From the NCBI GenBank assembly GCA_022652815.1, contig JALCRR010000010.1, positions 1 to 51,396 on the forward strand: a stretch of DNA of 51,396 nt, given 5' to 3'. Position 1 is the stretch's first letter, and every line of letters starts with the position of its first letter. The notes below the pieces were generated by a model. It was not told where the DNA came from and did not search any database. It saw only the letters and a program-made list of their open reading frames with translations. Made by a program: the position numbers and the translations under genes. Shown piece by piece: positions 14,228 through 24,263 of the stretch. The DNA comes from Oscillibacter sp. (GTDB taxonomy: Bacteria > Bacillota > Clostridia > Oscillospirales > Oscillospiraceae).

Positions 14228-16303
14228 TTACTGTGCCGCAGCCAAAGCCTTTGCCTCTGCAATGGCCTTTTCTTGAGCCGCAGGCGGGCAATCCTCGTAA
14301 CGGATGAAGTGGAAGGTGAACGCGCCACGGCTCTGGGTCATAGAACGCAGGTCAATGGCATAATTGCCCATCTCGGCCATGGGTACCTCGGCAGAGATGA
14401 CCTGTTCGCCGTCGCCGGTGGGATCCATGCCCATCACGCGACCCCGACGCTTGTTGAGATCGCCAATCACGTCGCCCATGTAGCTATCGGGCACAGTGAC
14501 CTTCAGCTCGCCGATGGGTTCCAGCAGCACGGGGCTGGCTTCCGGCAGGGCAGCCTTATAGGCCAGCTGCGCTGCAGTCTTAAATGCAATTTCAGAGGAA
14601 TCCACGGGGTGATAGGAGCCATCATAGAGGACAGCTTTCAGATGAACCACGGGATAGCCCGCCAAGGGCCCATGGATGCAGGCTTCTTTCAAGCCTTTTT
14701 CCACAGCCGGGAAGTAGTTTCTGGGCACGCTGCCGCCGAAAACTTCCTCGGCAAACACAAATTCCTCACTCTCGTCATTGGGCTCAAAGCGAACCCAGAC
14801 ATCGCCGTATTGACCGGAACCGCCGGTCTGCTTTTTGAACTTGCCCTGCTTCTCGATCTTCTTACGGATCTTCTCGCGGTAGGCAACGCGGGTGGGTACC
14901 AGCTCGGCCTCCACATTGAAGCGGGTCTTGAGCTTTGCCACCAGCACGTCCAGCTGCATATCGCCTGCGCCGGAGACGACCATCTGATGCGTCTCGGCGT
15001 TGTTGGTCACGGTAAAGGTGGGATCTTCCTCGTTCAATCGGGTCAAACCCTGGGCAATCTTGTCCTCCTGGCCGCGGGTCTTGGGGCAGATGGCCATGGA
15101 ATAGCAGGGCTCCGCAAACGGAATACCCTTGAGCGAGACGACCTTACGGGCATCACACAGGGTATCGCCGGTCTTGACCTTGTCCATCTTGGCAATGGCG
15201 CCGATGTCGCCGCAGGTCAGTTCCTTGACCTCGGTGGCTTTCTTGCCGCGCATCACATACAGATGGCCCAGACGCTCGCCGGCGCCGGTGCGGCCGTTGA
15301 CCAGGTTCATATCCGGCTTAATCTCGCCGGAGAGCACCTTGACATAGGAGTATTTGCCGTACTGATCGGAAACGGTCTTAAAGACATACGCCGTGGGCAC
15401 ACCGCCGGGGGAAACCACGAATTCCTCGGTCTCGCCGTCTTGCCGGGTTGCCTTGTGATAGTTGCCCTCCATGGGGTTGGGCAGCAGATCCACGATGTAA
15501 TCCATCAGCATGAGAGAACCCATGCAGGTCACGCCGCTGCCGCACAGTACCGGGAACAGATTCAGCTCCCGCACGCCCTGGCGCAGTCCTTGAATCATTT
15601 CGGCATAGGTGAAGTCCTCGCCGCCGAAGAATTTTTCCATGAATTCTTCGCTGGTCTCAGCCACGGATTCCTTCAAGGCGTCATTAAATTCGGTGATGAC
15701 GGAGGCCTTATCCTCCGGGACTTCGATCTCTGCGCGCTTGAGGCTCTGCATCTCGTAGGCACGCTTATTCAGCACGTCGATGATGCCGGTGACTTTCTTA
15801 TTCTCGTCCCAGATGGGAACGACCACGGGGGCGATTTTCTTGCCGTAGCGCGCCCGAAGGGCGTCAAATGTGGCGTTATAATCGCTGTTATCCTCGTCGG
15901 TCTTGGAAATATAAATGAAGCGGGGCATATTCCGCTCTTCGCAGTATTTCCATGCCTTTTCCAGACCTACGGAAATGCCGTCCTTGGCAGAGCAGACAAT
16001 GATGGCGGCGTCGGCTGCACGCAGAGCTGCCATGGCCTCGCCGGAAAAATCAAAGGCACCCGGGGTGTCCAGTACGTTGATCTTGCAACCCTTATACTCC
16101 AGCGGAGCAATCGCACCGGAAATAGAGATCTGTCGTTTGGTCTCCTCCGGATCGTAATCGCAGACGGTATTTCCGTCGGCGACCTTGCCCATGCGCTCGA
16201 TGGCACCGGTCATATAGAGCAGGCTCTCTGCCAGGGCAGTCTTACCGTTACCGCTGTGTCCCAGCAGGCAGACGTTGCGAATGTTTTGTACAGAATAGCT
16301 CAT
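14228..16303 (-). CDS. EF-G-like translational GTPase (paralogue class)
   Basis: This 691-residue protein has the full five-domain EF-G plan, with Walker A GHSGNGKT (15-22), switch II DTPG (79-82) and domain IV/V features (GGSGQYGDVWV, NKRRGRVMGMDPTGDGEQVISAEVP). It differs from canonical EF-G at two key spots: the catalytic-His position after DTPG is Ala83 and the G4 motif NKxD is SKTD (133-136). This is the pattern of a secondary EF-G-like class, not of the main translocase, and it lacks the DTPGH of tetracycline-protection proteins. ATG at 16303 follows AAGGAGTGG. A separate canonical fusA is expected elsewhere. Its role is unknown. Confidence 0.88.
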   Translation of the reverse strand: MSYSVQNIRNVCLLGHSGNGKTALAESLLYMTGAIERMGKVADGNTVCDYDPEETKRQISISGAIAPLEYKGCKINVLDTPGAFDFSGEAMAALRAADAAIIVCSAKDGISVGLEKAWKYCEERNMPRFIYISKTDEDNSDYNATFDALRARYGKKIAPVVVPIWDENKKVTGIIDVLNKRAYEMQSLKRAEIEVPEDKASVITEFNDALKESVAETSEEFMEKFFGGEDFTYAEMIQGLRQGVRELNLFPVLCGSGVTCMGSLMLMDYIVDLLPNPMEGNYHKATRQDGETEEFVVSPGGVPTAYVFKTVSDQYGKYSYVKVLSGEIKPDMNLVNGRTGAGERLGHLYVMRGKKATEVKELTCGDIGAIAKMDKVKTGDTLCDARKVVSLKGIPFAEPCYSMAICPKTRGQEDKIAQGLTRLNEEDPTFTVTNNAETHQMVVSGAGDMQLDVLVAKLKTRFNVEAELVPTRVAYREKIRKKIEKQGKFKKQTGGSGQYGDVWVRFEPNDESEEFVFAEEVFGGSVPRNYFPAVEKGLKEACIHGPLAGYPVVHLKAVLYDGSYHPVDSSEIAFKTAAQLAYKAALPEASPVLLEPIGELKVTVPDSYMGDVIGDLNKRRGRVMGMDPTGDGEQVISAEVPMAEMGNYAIDLRSMTQSRGAFTFHFIRYEDCPPAAQEKAIAEAKALAAAQ

Positions 16304-16394
16304 GATCAATCCACTCCTTATATTTGGGCTTTGCTCCGTCCCGGGAATCCCGGAAGCCGGATGAGAATGGGGTTTCCCGTCATTCAATGTAAAA

Positions 16395-16423
16395 ATTATA
16401 CAACAAATAGGGGGTCAATACAA
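16395..16423 (-). promoter_or_regulatory. Promoter of the EF-G-like gene
   Basis: On the minus strand TTGTAT (16418-16423) and TATAAT (16395-16400) are 17 bases apart, giving a leader of about 85 bases with a GC hairpin (CCGGCTTCCGGG region). Confidence 0.65.
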
Positions 16424-16601
16424 TAAAAATTTTGGCACTTTCAACATTTTAGGCAGGTAGTAGAATTTTTAGGCGAAAATTTTCTTTTCTGCGCAAAGAA
16501 TGTGGAAATACTGCGCGGTTGCACGGCGAAATCCGGCCTTTTATCCGCTTCATGCACCAAGAGAAGCCTTTGCCACTGCCATCCGGAGGTGTTTGCCCAG
16601 C

Positions 16602-16638
16602 AAAAAAGCGCCCACTGCCGGGCAGTGAGCGCTTTTTT
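16602..16638 (-). terminator. Terminator after the P-type ATPase-like gene
   Basis: AAAAAAGCGC-CACTGCC pairs with GGCAGTG-GCGCTTTTTT with one mismatch; T-runs are present on both strands. Confidence 0.85.
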
Positions 16639-16685
16639 TAGATGTATGATACGCGGTGTCGCTTTCCGACGGTGGCGCAGTTGCT

Positions 16686-18959
16686 TTAGAATCTTCCAGA
16701 CCAGGAGGACAGCAAGAACACTGGCACCGTCCACAGCAGCAGAAACGCCAGCATAGTCACCGGCGTCATCAACGCAAAGCTGCCGTCAAACGCCAAGTAG
16801 AACGCCAGCAGCGTACCCGCCGCGCTTCCCAGCATGGCAACGATCGTGCTGCTGCGTGCAGCCTTCACCAGTCTCCGGCTGCCCGCCACGACCTCGGCAT
16901 AGGGCATCAAGCCCTCCCGCAGCAGCAGGGCGTGGGGCATGCCCCGGCCCTCCTTTTGCTCGGACAGCGCCAACCGCCCCGCCAGAGGCGGATAGCCCAC
17001 CTTGACTTTTTTGTTAAACTTCCGCTTCAGCAGCGTCGGGGTCAGGTTGGGATCTCGAGATGCTAGAATGGGCATTACATGGTTGCGCCGCAGGACGTGC
17101 AACGCCCAGTCCACATTTTCAGCAGCGGCATACTTGACGGCGAACACGGCAGAGAGCTGATGTTCCACTGCCAGATAGATGCCGGTGTGCAGATTCAAGT
17201 TCCCCGGGAGGCGGACATCCATTTTCCGCATGAAGGACGCCGTGCCCAGAAGCACACTCTCCCCGTGGATGGTGCCGGACCAGCCACCCTCCTCATAAAA
17301 GCTGAAGTCGCTGACCTCGTAATAAGTACCCTGCTCCGAGCGAACCAACTCGTCAAACAGGCGGGCAAGGCCACAGCCAGACTCCCGAATCATAGACGCG
17401 GCATAGGAGGCCGCATGTGGCAAAACCTCGCCATAAACCTTCAGACCGTTGAGTTTGACCGTTCCGGGCGGAAACAGATCTCCGTCCGTGAGAATGATGG
17501 TTTTGCGCCGGGCAATGGCCTCCGCCCCCGCCCAACCGGCCACCGAGCAGCCGTCCTTTTGTAACGCACGGGCAAGCCGCGACCACGGCAGCGCCCAGCA
17601 AAGAGGCATGGCGATGGAGGCCGCCGCCGCCAAAATAGCGGACCAGCAGTGCAGAAAGTCCTGACCGCGGCCCTGGCCCAGTGAGCTGAGTCCGGCAAAG
17701 ACCACCGTTGCAGCCAAAATCACCGGCAGCAGCGCCGTCTGCCACTGAAGAGGCAGGTCGGGCCGGACGGTGTCTGTGTAAAAGCCCTCGATATGTCCCG
17801 GCTGCTTGCAGGCACCCTGGGGAACATCCGTCACAAGGTACGGCGGCTCATCGGTCAGCGCCGCTGTGCGGTAAGCGTCAAAACTGCCCCGGGCTTCCCG
17901 GAACAGCGCCCACTGGGCAATCGACAAAGCGGCACAGGCGGCGATGGCATAGGCTCCGCCCGCCGTGCGGGCGGCGAAAACCGGCGCCGTTGCACAGTCC
18001 GCCGCGGTCACGACGGCAGAAACCGCAATCAGCAGCTCTCCCGTACAACGGCGGTGCGCCAGCATCCGAACCCCCCGGGTGAAAACGCCCCGGCACAAAA
18101 TGGCCACGGCCACCAGCACAGCAAGCTGCACAATGGCCTGTATTTTGAGGTCTCCCGTCCAGCCGGGAATAGCGATTCCCTGCTCGTCCAAAACGGAAAC
18201 CGCCGTCAACAAAACCGTCAGCAAAAGGGACACCATCACGGGGCGGTTTGCCCGTTTTGCCTCGGCGCGGCAGTCGGCGGCCATCTCCTCCAGCGGTTCC
18301 TCCGGTCCGATGGGCTCCGGCTCCTCCGGAGGCTCCGGCTCGGTGGGAGGCTCACTGTCGTTGGCAGGAGCCTTGTCCGGCCGCTGATAGAGTTCTTCCG
18401 TCTCGACATATTCCTTCCGGGAGAAAAGGCCGCGCGTCCGGCGCTTTTTCTCCGGCAGCAGCTCCTGCTCCTCCATCACCGCATTCACGGTGCGGCCCAC
18501 GACCTTTTCCATGGAGACGGGACGGGGCGCACGGGGCAGTTCCTCCGGTATCGGCGGCTGCGCCAGCAGCTTTGCTCTGGCGCGGCGCTGGGCCTCTTGC
18601 TCTAGGGCTGCAGCCTCCGGAGAGCGTTTGGCGACCTGGGGAGGGATTTCCGGCAGGTCATCGATCTCGTCTTCCGGCGGTTCTTCCTCCACCGGGGGCT
18701 TTTCTTTTCGCTTCGGCTTGGGCTGGGCCGGAGGTGTTTTCTCCGGCATCAGAGATACCGGTACCTCCGGCGAGGGCGCCTCCCCAACCGCCTCCTGTTC
18801 CACATCGTTTAAGATCTTCTGGCGACGGCTACCGCCGTATTCCGCCAGAATCTCCTCCAGAGAGAAGTCGGCCTGATCGGAGGCTTCGACTCCCTCCGTC
18901 AGTTTTTTCGCGTCGTTCAGGAGCGCATCATATGCATTTTTTTCGTGATCTGAATCCAT
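16686..18959 (-). CDS. Degenerate P-type ATPase-like membrane protein with disordered N-terminus
   Basis: This 757-residue protein has a charged, proline/glutamate-rich, apparently disordered N-terminus (about 1-235), then hydrophobic segments near 240-257, 272-289, 307-327, 336-352, 408-425, 437-455 and two at the C-terminus (703-724, 728-750). The arrangement after 435 follows a heavy-metal P-type ATPase: a membrane segment with MPLCWALP where CPC-ALP-like motifs sit, ARALQKDG, a strand, then TDGDLFPPG (491-499) where DKTGTLTxG should be. The phospho-accepting aspartate position may survive but the lysine and TGT are gone. GGWSGTIHGESVLLG resembles an N-domain. Catalysis is unlikely. It follows rlmB by 30 bases. 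Function is unknown. Confidence 0.7.
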   Translation of the reverse strand: MDSDHEKNAYDALLNDAKKLTEGVEASDQADFSLEEILAEYGGSRRQKILNDVEQEAVGEAPSPEVPVSLMPEKTPPAQPKPKRKEKPPVEEEPPEDEIDDLPEIPPQVAKRSPEAAALEQEAQRRARAKLLAQPPIPEELPRAPRPVSMEKVVGRTVNAVMEEQELLPEKKRRTRGLFSRKEYVETEELYQRPDKAPANDSEPPTEPEPPEEPEPIGPEEPLEEMAADCRAEAKRANRPVMVSLLLTVLLTAVSVLDEQGIAIPGWTGDLKIQAIVQLAVLVAVAILCRGVFTRGVRMLAHRRCTGELLIAVSAVVTAADCATAPVFAARTAGGAYAIAACAALSIAQWALFREARGSFDAYRTAALTDEPPYLVTDVPQGACKQPGHIEGFYTDTVRPDLPLQWQTALLPVILAATVVFAGLSSLGQGRGQDFLHCWSAILAAAASIAMPLCWALPWSRLARALQKDGCSVAGWAGAEAIARRKTIILTDGDLFPPGTVKLNGLKVYGEVLPHAASYAASMIRESGCGLARLFDELVRSEQGTYYEVSDFSFYEEGGWSGTIHGESVLLGTASFMRKMDVRLPGNLNLHTGIYLAVEHQLSAVFAVKYAAAENVDWALHVLRRNHVMPILASRDPNLTPTLLKRKFNKKVKVGYPPLAGRLALSEQKEGRGMPHALLLREGLMPYAEVVAGSRRLVKAARSSTIVAMLGSAAGTLLAFYLAFDGSFALMTPVTMLAFLLLWTVPVFLLSSWSGRF

Positions 18960-18989
18960 TTGTCTTGCTCCCGCCCGTTTGTTTTCTCT

Positions 18990-19763
18990 TTAATTGCCCA
19001 GACGCTGCCGAACCGCCTCATACATTAAAATTGCAGCCGCAGCAGAGGCATTCAAGGAATTGATTTTTCCCTTCATGGGAATGCTGACCAGAAAATCGCA
19101 GTTTTCCTCCACCAACCGGGTCATGCCGTCGCCCTCGGAGCCGATGACAATGGCTGCGGGGCCTTTCAAGTCGGCTTGATAAAGGGACGTGGTGCCCTTG
19201 GCCGCCGTGCCATAGACCCAGATGCCCTGCTTTTTCAAATCTTTCAAAAGAGCCGGGATGTTTGGCACGCGAGCCACCGGCATATAGGCTACCGCGCCTG
19301 CGGAGGTCTTACCCACCACCGCCGTCAGTCCCGCGCTGCGGCGCTTGGGGATCACGATGCCATGGGCACCGGCGCACTCCGCCGTGCGGATGATGGCACC
19401 CAGATTGTGGGGATCGGAGATCTCGTCACAGATGACGAGCAGGGGCGTTTCTCCCTTGTCGGCAGCAGCTTTCAGAATGCTTTCCACCGTGACGTATTCC
19501 CGCACAGCGGCCAGCGCGATGACGCCTTGATGTGCGTGGGTACGGGACATTCCGTCCAGCTTGCGCCGGTCGGCTTCCACCACCACGACGCCCTTTGCCC
19601 GGGCTGTGGACGCAATGTGTCCCAAAGTCTTGTCCGTCTCGCCCCTGGCAAGGTAAATTTTGTCGATGGTCTCGCCGGCTCGCAGGGCCTCAATGACTGC
19701 GTTGCGGCCCTCGATTAGGCCGTCTGCATCTGCATTCAGCAGATCCTTTTGCTCGTCTGTCAT
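18990..19763 (-). CDS. rlmB: 23S rRNA 2'-O-methyltransferase, RlmB/TrmH (SpoU) family
   Basis: This 257-residue SPOUT-class enzyme methylates a ribose 2'-OH, most likely guanosine 2251 of 23S rRNA. Residues 15-90 are the L30e-like substrate-binding domain (EGRNAVIEALRAG). The knotted catalytic domain has the three SpoU motifs: DPHNLGAIIRTAECAGAHG, VIGSEGDGMTRLV and IPMKGKINSLNASAAAAI. The start ATG follows AAGGAGACTGT. A gene for a P-type ATPase-like protein follows in the same direction. Confidence 0.9.
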   Translation of the reverse strand: MTDEQKDLLNADADGLIEGRNAVIEALRAGETIDKIYLARGETDKTLGHIASTARAKGVVVVEADRRKLDGMSRTHAHQGVIALAAVREYVTVESILKAAADKGETPLLVICDEISDPHNLGAIIRTAECAGAHGIVIPKRRSAGLTAVVGKTSAGAVAYMPVARVPNIPALLKDLKKQGIWVYGTAAKGTTSLYQADLKGPAAIVIGSEGDGMTRLVEENCDFLVSIPMKGKINSLNASAAAAILMYEAVRQRLGN

Positions 19764-19816
19764 ACAGTCTCCTTCATTTAAATGAACGATCTTTCGATTT
19801 TTTGTATTTGTATTTT

Positions 19817-19845
19817 AGTATACCATATGAAGCGGGTACAATAAA
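19817..19845 (-). promoter_or_regulatory. Candidate promoter of rlmB
   Basis: On the minus strand TTTATT (19840-19845) and TATACT (19817-19822) are 17 bases apart, in the divergent region shared with ftsH. Confidence 0.5.
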
Positions 19846-19888
19846 GTGAAATTCACAGAAAATTCAAGAAAAACGGCGTACGGCATCC

Positions 19889-19917
19889 TTGTGAAATCAT
19901 AGGTTCCATGTTATAAT
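19889..19917 (+). promoter_or_regulatory. Promoter of ftsH
   Basis: TTGTGA (19889-19894) and a perfect TATAAT (19912-19917) are 17 bases apart; the mRNA leader would be about 125 bases and contains a CCGCAGAAAGCGG hairpin near 20015. Confidence 0.7.
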
Positions 19918-20048
19918 AGCCGAAAATCAGCTGTTATGCAGCATTTCATTTTTTGTGCCGCTGCGGTGTTTCCGCCGGCGGCACGATACATTTTATATAG
20001 AAAACGGCTTTTCCCCGCAGAAAGCGGGTTTCCGAAAGGAGTTTACGC

Positions 20049-22208
20049 ATGAACCAGAATGACAACAAAAAGAACAATGGAAGCGGCGGCAAGGGCAACA
20101 ACAGCAACAACTGGCGGGGCATTCTCTCCCTGGTGTGCTGGGCTTTGATCTTGACCGCGATTCTCAGCTATGCCGGCACCTATATGAACGGGGCTGCGGA
20201 TGCTGCCAGCTCGGTGGAAATTCCATACAGCAAGGTCGTCACTATGCTGAAGGCCAACCAGGTGGAATCCGTCCGCTTTGACGACACCAAGGATCTAATC
20301 TATGTCACGCCGGACAAGAACTTCACCTACACCGACGAGGACGGCAACGATTATGACAACAAGGACGGCGAGCTGGAGCTTTACGCCGTGCCTGTCACCT
20401 CCGAGGGCATCACCTCCCTAATTGCGCTGTGCGATGACAAGGATGTGGAGTACACCGCCGGGCCGTATACGCCCCAGATGTCCCCCATTCTCACGTTCTT
20501 GATCTCCTATATTGTGCCCTTCGCCCTCATTATGCTGATGTTTTCTCTGGTCATGCGCTGGATGAATAAAAAAGGCGGCATGGGCGGCATCGGCGGAATT
20601 GGTGGTGTGGGCAAGGCCAACGCCAAGGTGTATATGGAAAAATCCACCGGCGTCACCTTCAAGGATGTGGCTGGCCAAGACGAGGCTAAGGAATCCTTGA
20701 CCGAGATCATCGACTTTTTGCACAATCCCCAAAAATACACAGATATTGGCGCCAAGCTACCCAAGGGCGCTTTGCTGGTAGGCCCTCCGGGCACCGGCAA
20801 GACGCTGCTGGCCAAGGCCGTCGCCGGTGAGGCAAGCGTGCCCTTCTTCTCCATCTCCGGCTCCGACTTTGTGGAGATGTTTGTGGGCGTGGGCGCGTCT
20901 CGTGTCCGCGACCTTTTCAAGGAAGCAAGCAAAGTTGCTCCCTGCATCGTGTTTATCGACGAGATCGACACCATCGGCAAATCCCGCGACAACCGCATGG
21001 GCGGCAACGACGAACGGGAGCAGACCCTCAACCAGCTTTTGGCCGAGATGGACGGCTTTGACCCCACCAAGGGCGTCATTCTGCTGGCCGCAACCAACCG
21101 GCCGGAGGTTCTGGATCAAGCACTGCTGCGCCCCGGCCGTTTTGACCGCCGCATTACCGTGGATCGGCCCAATCTGGCCGGACGTATCGCAACGCTGGAG
21201 GTTCACACCCGCAACATCAAGCTGGCCGAGGATGTCAACTTGAAGAAGGTGGCTCTGGCCACCGCAGGCTGCGTGGGCGCTGACCTTGCAAACCTTGTCA
21301 ACGAGGCAGCCCTCCGCGCTGTGCGCAAGGGCCGCAGACTGGTTACCCAGGAGGATCTGCTGGCCGCCTTCGAGCTGGTGATCGCCGGCACGGAGAAAAA
21401 GGGCAGCGTCCTCACAGAATTCGAGAAAAAGCTGGTGGCCTACCACGAAGTGGGTCATGCCATGGTTGCCTATAAGCAGAAAAACTCCGAGCCGGTGCAG
21501 AAGATTACCATTGTCCCCCACACCCAGGGCTCCCTTGGCTACACGCTCTTGATGCCCGAGGAGGACAAGACCGAGCTGCGCACCCGCGATGAGCTGATGG
21601 CCAAGATCACCGTCTCCATGGGCGGCCGCGCCGCCGAGGAAGTGGTGCTGAACACCATGACCAACGGCGCCTCCCAGGACATTCAAGACGCCACCTCCGT
21701 TGCCCGCAACATGGTGGCCATGTACGGCATGTCCGACCAGTTCGGCATGATGGCGCTGGCCTCCCGCAGAAATCAGTATCTGGACGGCGGCTACGGCATG
21801 GACTGCGCCCAGGACACAGCTGCCGCCATGGACGAGGCCGTGAAGAACATTCTGGATGCGTGCTATAAAAAGGCCGTCAAGGTTCTTCAAGAGAATCGGG
21901 ACGACATGGACAAAGTGGTTGCCTACCTTCTGGAGAAGGAGACCATTACCGGCGGCGAAATGGTGGCAATTATCGAAGGTCGGGACCCTGCCACGGCAGA
22001 AGACGCCTACGCCTCCACCCGCCCGGAAGAGATTGAGGCTCCTGCCCGGCACGTCCACATGATCTCCCAGAAGATCGAGTCTCCGGAGAGCACCGCAGAT
22101 GACGCGGCTACCGGTGACGAAACGGTGGAAACGGATGTCGCTCCCCAGGTAGAAAGCAGCGAAACGACGGAACCGCCGGCAGAAACCCCGGAGGATTCCG
22201 GCAAATAA
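20049..22208 (+). CDS. ftsH: ATP-dependent zinc metalloprotease FtsH
   Basis: This 719-residue membrane AAA protease degrades misfolded membrane and regulatory proteins. Two membrane helices bracket a periplasm-type extracellular domain (about 23-42 and 147-169). The AAA module has Walker A GPPGTGKT (245-252), Walker [10 protein letters not shown] and the SRH region [18 protein letters not shown]. The zinc site reads HEVGH (466-470) where HEAGH is commoner, still HExxH. An acidic C-terminal tail of about 70 residues rich in E/T/P extends beyond the usual end. It is a single-gene unit with its own promoter and terminator. Confidence 0.95.
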   Translation: MNQNDNKKNNGSGGKGNNSNNWRGILSLVCWALILTAILSYAGTYMNGAADAASSVEIPYSKVVTMLKANQVESVRFDDTKDLIYVTPDKNFTYTDEDGNDYDNKDGELELYAVPVTSEGITSLIALCDDKDVEYTAGPYTPQMSPILTFLISYIVPFALIMLMFSLVMRWMNKKGGMGGIGGIGGVGKANAKVYMEKSTGVTFKDVAGQDEAKESLTEIIDFLHNPQKYTDIGAKLPKGALLVGPPGTGKTLLAKAVAGEASVPFFSISGSDFVEMFVGVGASRVRDLFKEASKVAPCIVFIDEIDTIGKSRDNRMGGNDEREQTLNQLLAEMDGFDPTKGVILLAATNRPEVLDQALLRPGRFDRRITVDRPNLAGRIATLEVHTRNIKLAEDVNLKKVALATAGCVGADLANLVNEAALRAVRKGRRLVTQEDLLAAFELVIAGTEKKGSVLTEFEKKLVAYHEVGHAMVAYKQKNSEPVQKITIVPHTQGSLGYTLLMPEEDKTELRTRDELMAKITVSMGGRAAEEVVLNTMTNGASQDIQDATSVARNMVAMYGMSDQFGMMALASRRNQYLDGGYGMDCAQDTAAAMDEAVKNILDACYKKAVKVLQENRDDMDKVVAYLLEKETITGGEMVAIIEGRDPATAEDAYASTRPEEIEAPARHVHMISQKIESPESTADDAATGDETVETDVAPQVESSETTEPPAETPEDSGK

Positions 22209-22233
22209 ATTTTCGAATTTCTTGCGTCCATGA

Positions 22234-22277
22234 AAAACGTGCATTCCCGGAATGATTTTTCCGGAGATGCACGTTTT
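22234..22277 (+). terminator. Terminator of ftsH
   Basis: AAAACGTGCAT (22234-22244) pairs with ATGCACGTTTT (22267-22277) with an inner CCGG/CCGG pair; a T-rich stretch follows. Confidence 0.85.
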
Positions 22278-22289
22278 CTTGTTATTTTG

Positions 22290-22729
22290 ACGGCATCGCT
22301 GTGTCAAAAGTCATTTGTCTTTGTATCGTGTGCATATATTGAATGATTATTCTTCCTCCGTGGATTCCCTCATTCGTTTAAAAATGCGTGAAATAGCTGT
22401 CCAGCAGCACTTCTTTTGCAATTTAAACAAACGCAACATATATTTCTTTCGTGTTTATATCCATTGTTTTGTATAATTTTCACATTGTGCTCAGGTATTA
22501 CCTTGCATTTTTTGGAAAGTTTGTGATCAATCCAAAAAACGGACGGCATGTTATGAACTTTTTGTGAATTATAAGCCTTGTTGTTTTCAAAAGATGCGCT
22601 AAAATGACAACAATCACCGCATTCGGGAGCTTTCACAACGACGTGACTTGGCCGATCACAGTACGTGAAATCTCCTGTTTTCTTCAAACGAGGTATGAGA
22701 GAAATTCATAATGGTAAGGAGAGAAACTT
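22290..22729. other. AT-rich intergenic region before the AGCS gene
   Basis: About 440 bases are clearly richer in A and T than the rest of the window. A 105-codon Cys-rich frame on the minus strand (22370-22687) starts with TTG and lacks a ribosome site, so I do not call it a gene. A TATAAT at 22472-22477 with a poor -35 could give the symporter a leader of about 245 bases. I looked for glycine riboswitch features and saw none. Confidence 0.4.
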
Positions 22730-24151
22730 ATGACATTCGCAGATATAATCAATGCGATTGACGGATTTGTTTGGGGTCCTGTCATGCTGGTCCTTCTGGT
22801 TGGTACCGGCGTTTTCCTAACAGTCCGCACTGGATTCCTTCCCTGGCGTAACCTTGGCTATGCACTGAAGAGCGTGACCAGCAAAGAGGCTCGTACCAAG
22901 AGCCGCGGCACCGGCGACGTTTCTCCGTTCTCCGCACTGATGACCGCTCTGGCGGCCACCATCGGCACCGGCAACATCGTGGGTGTTGCAACCGCTCTGG
23001 TTTCCGGCGGCCCCGGCGCTCTGATCTGGATGGAAATTTCCGCTCTGTTCGGCATTACCTCCAAGTTTTCCGAGTGTATGCTGGCCGTGAAATATCGGGA
23101 AGTCAATGAAAAGGGTGAGATGTCCGGCGGCCCGATGTACGTGATGAAAAAGGCCTTTAACAATAAGTTCGGCGTTGTTCTCGGCTTCCTGTTCGCCCTG
23201 TTCGCCGTCATCGCCTCCTTCGGCATCGGCGATATGACGCAGGCCAACTCCATTGCAAACTCCGTGAACGCAACGTTCTCCGTTCCCCATTGGGTGACAG
23301 GCGCCATTATCACGGTTTTGTCTCTGGTCATTGTCATTGGCGGCATCAAGAGCATTTCCAAGGTGTCTTCCGTCGTTGTTCCCGTGATGGCAGTCTTTTA
23401 TCTGATTGCAGGTATCATTGTCATTCTCGGCCACATCACGGCTGTCCCCGCCGCAATCGTGACCATGTTTAAGCTGGCGTTCTCCGTCAAGGCGGTCACC
23501 GGCGGCACTCTCGGCACGATCACAGCGTCCCTTATGAGTGCAGCCCGCTACGGCGTGGCGCGCGGCGTCTTCTCCAACGAGGCCGGCATGGGCTCCGCTG
23601 CTATCACCGCCGCCTCCGCAACGACCGACAACCCCGTCCGTCAAGGCTACATCAACATGACCGGTACCTTCTTCGATACCATCGTCATCTGCACGGTCAC
23701 TGGCCTTGCAATCTGCTCCTCCGGCGTTTTGGGAACGGTTGATGCAGACGGCGCACTGATTACAGGTTCCGCACTGACCATCGCCGCCTTCAAGACCACG
23801 CTTGGCGAGGCCGGCGGCATCCTCGTTACCATCGGCATTGCATTGTTCGCCTTCTCCACCATCATCGGTTGGGAGTATCACGGTGAGAAAGCATTCGAGT
23901 ATCTGTTCGGCATGAAGCCGGTTATGCTCTACCGCATCGCCTTTGCTCTGGTCGCCTTTGTGGGCGCCACCCAGACGCTGGATGTCGTGTGGAACATCTC
24001 CGACATCTTCAATGCACTGATGGCCATTCCCAACTTGATTACCATGCTTGCCCTGTCCGGCGTCATTGCCAAGGACATGAAGGAATTCCAGCCCGAAATT
24101 GCACTGCAGAAGAAGGCTTGGAAAGAAGAAAAGCTTGCCAAAAAGGCCTAA
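22730..24151 (+). CDS. AGCS family sodium:alanine/glycine symporter
   Basis: This 473-residue protein has about 10-11 hydrophobic segments and the AGCS signature GTGNIVGVATAL near residues 83-94, plus GVFSNEAGMGSA, typical of DagA/AlsT symporters. It imports a small neutral amino acid (alanine or glycine, possibly glutamine) driven by sodium. ATG has AAGGAGAG upstream. It is alone between two terminators. Substrate among alanine, glycine and glutamine cannot be told from sequence. Confidence 0.92.
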   Translation: MTFADIINAIDGFVWGPVMLVLLVGTGVFLTVRTGFLPWRNLGYALKSVTSKEARTKSRGTGDVSPFSALMTALAATIGTGNIVGVATALVSGGPGALIWMEISALFGITSKFSECMLAVKYREVNEKGEMSGGPMYVMKKAFNNKFGVVLGFLFALFAVIASFGIGDMTQANSIANSVNATFSVPHWVTGAIITVLSLVIVIGGIKSISKVSSVVVPVMAVFYLIAGIIVILGHITAVPAAIVTMFKLAFSVKAVTGGTLGTITASLMSAARYGVARGVFSNEAGMGSAAITAASATTDNPVRQGYINMTGTFFDTIVICTVTGLAICSSGVLGTVDADGALITGSALTIAAFKTTLGEAGGILVTIGIALFAFSTIIGWEYHGEKAFEYLFGMKPVMLYRIAFALVAFVGATQTLDVVWNISDIFNALMAIPNLITMLALSGVIAKDMKEFQPEIALQKKAWKEEKLAKKA

Positions 24152-24263
24152 GGAAAGTCCTAATTTGCGAACAAGGCCTTGGATGAGCGCACCTGGATTT
24201 CGGCCCCGAATGTAAGCCCCTCTTGCATGCGGTTTCCATGTGTCATGCGCCGTCCGCCTGTTC

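Noticed and set aside
14228-16303. Ribosomal-protection tetracycline resistance gene
   Set aside because: TetM-like proteins keep DTPGH; here the residue is Ala and there is no mobile context.
14273-16426. 717-codon plus-strand frame opposite the EF-G-like gene
   Set aside because: Antisense shadow caused by GC-rich third positions; no ribosome site and no domain.
20757-22307. 516-codon minus-strand frame opposite ftsH
   Set aside because: Shadow frame of a conserved protease with no start signals.
22290-22729. Glycine riboswitch ahead of the AGCS gene
   Set aside because: I could not find the conserved tandem core motifs.
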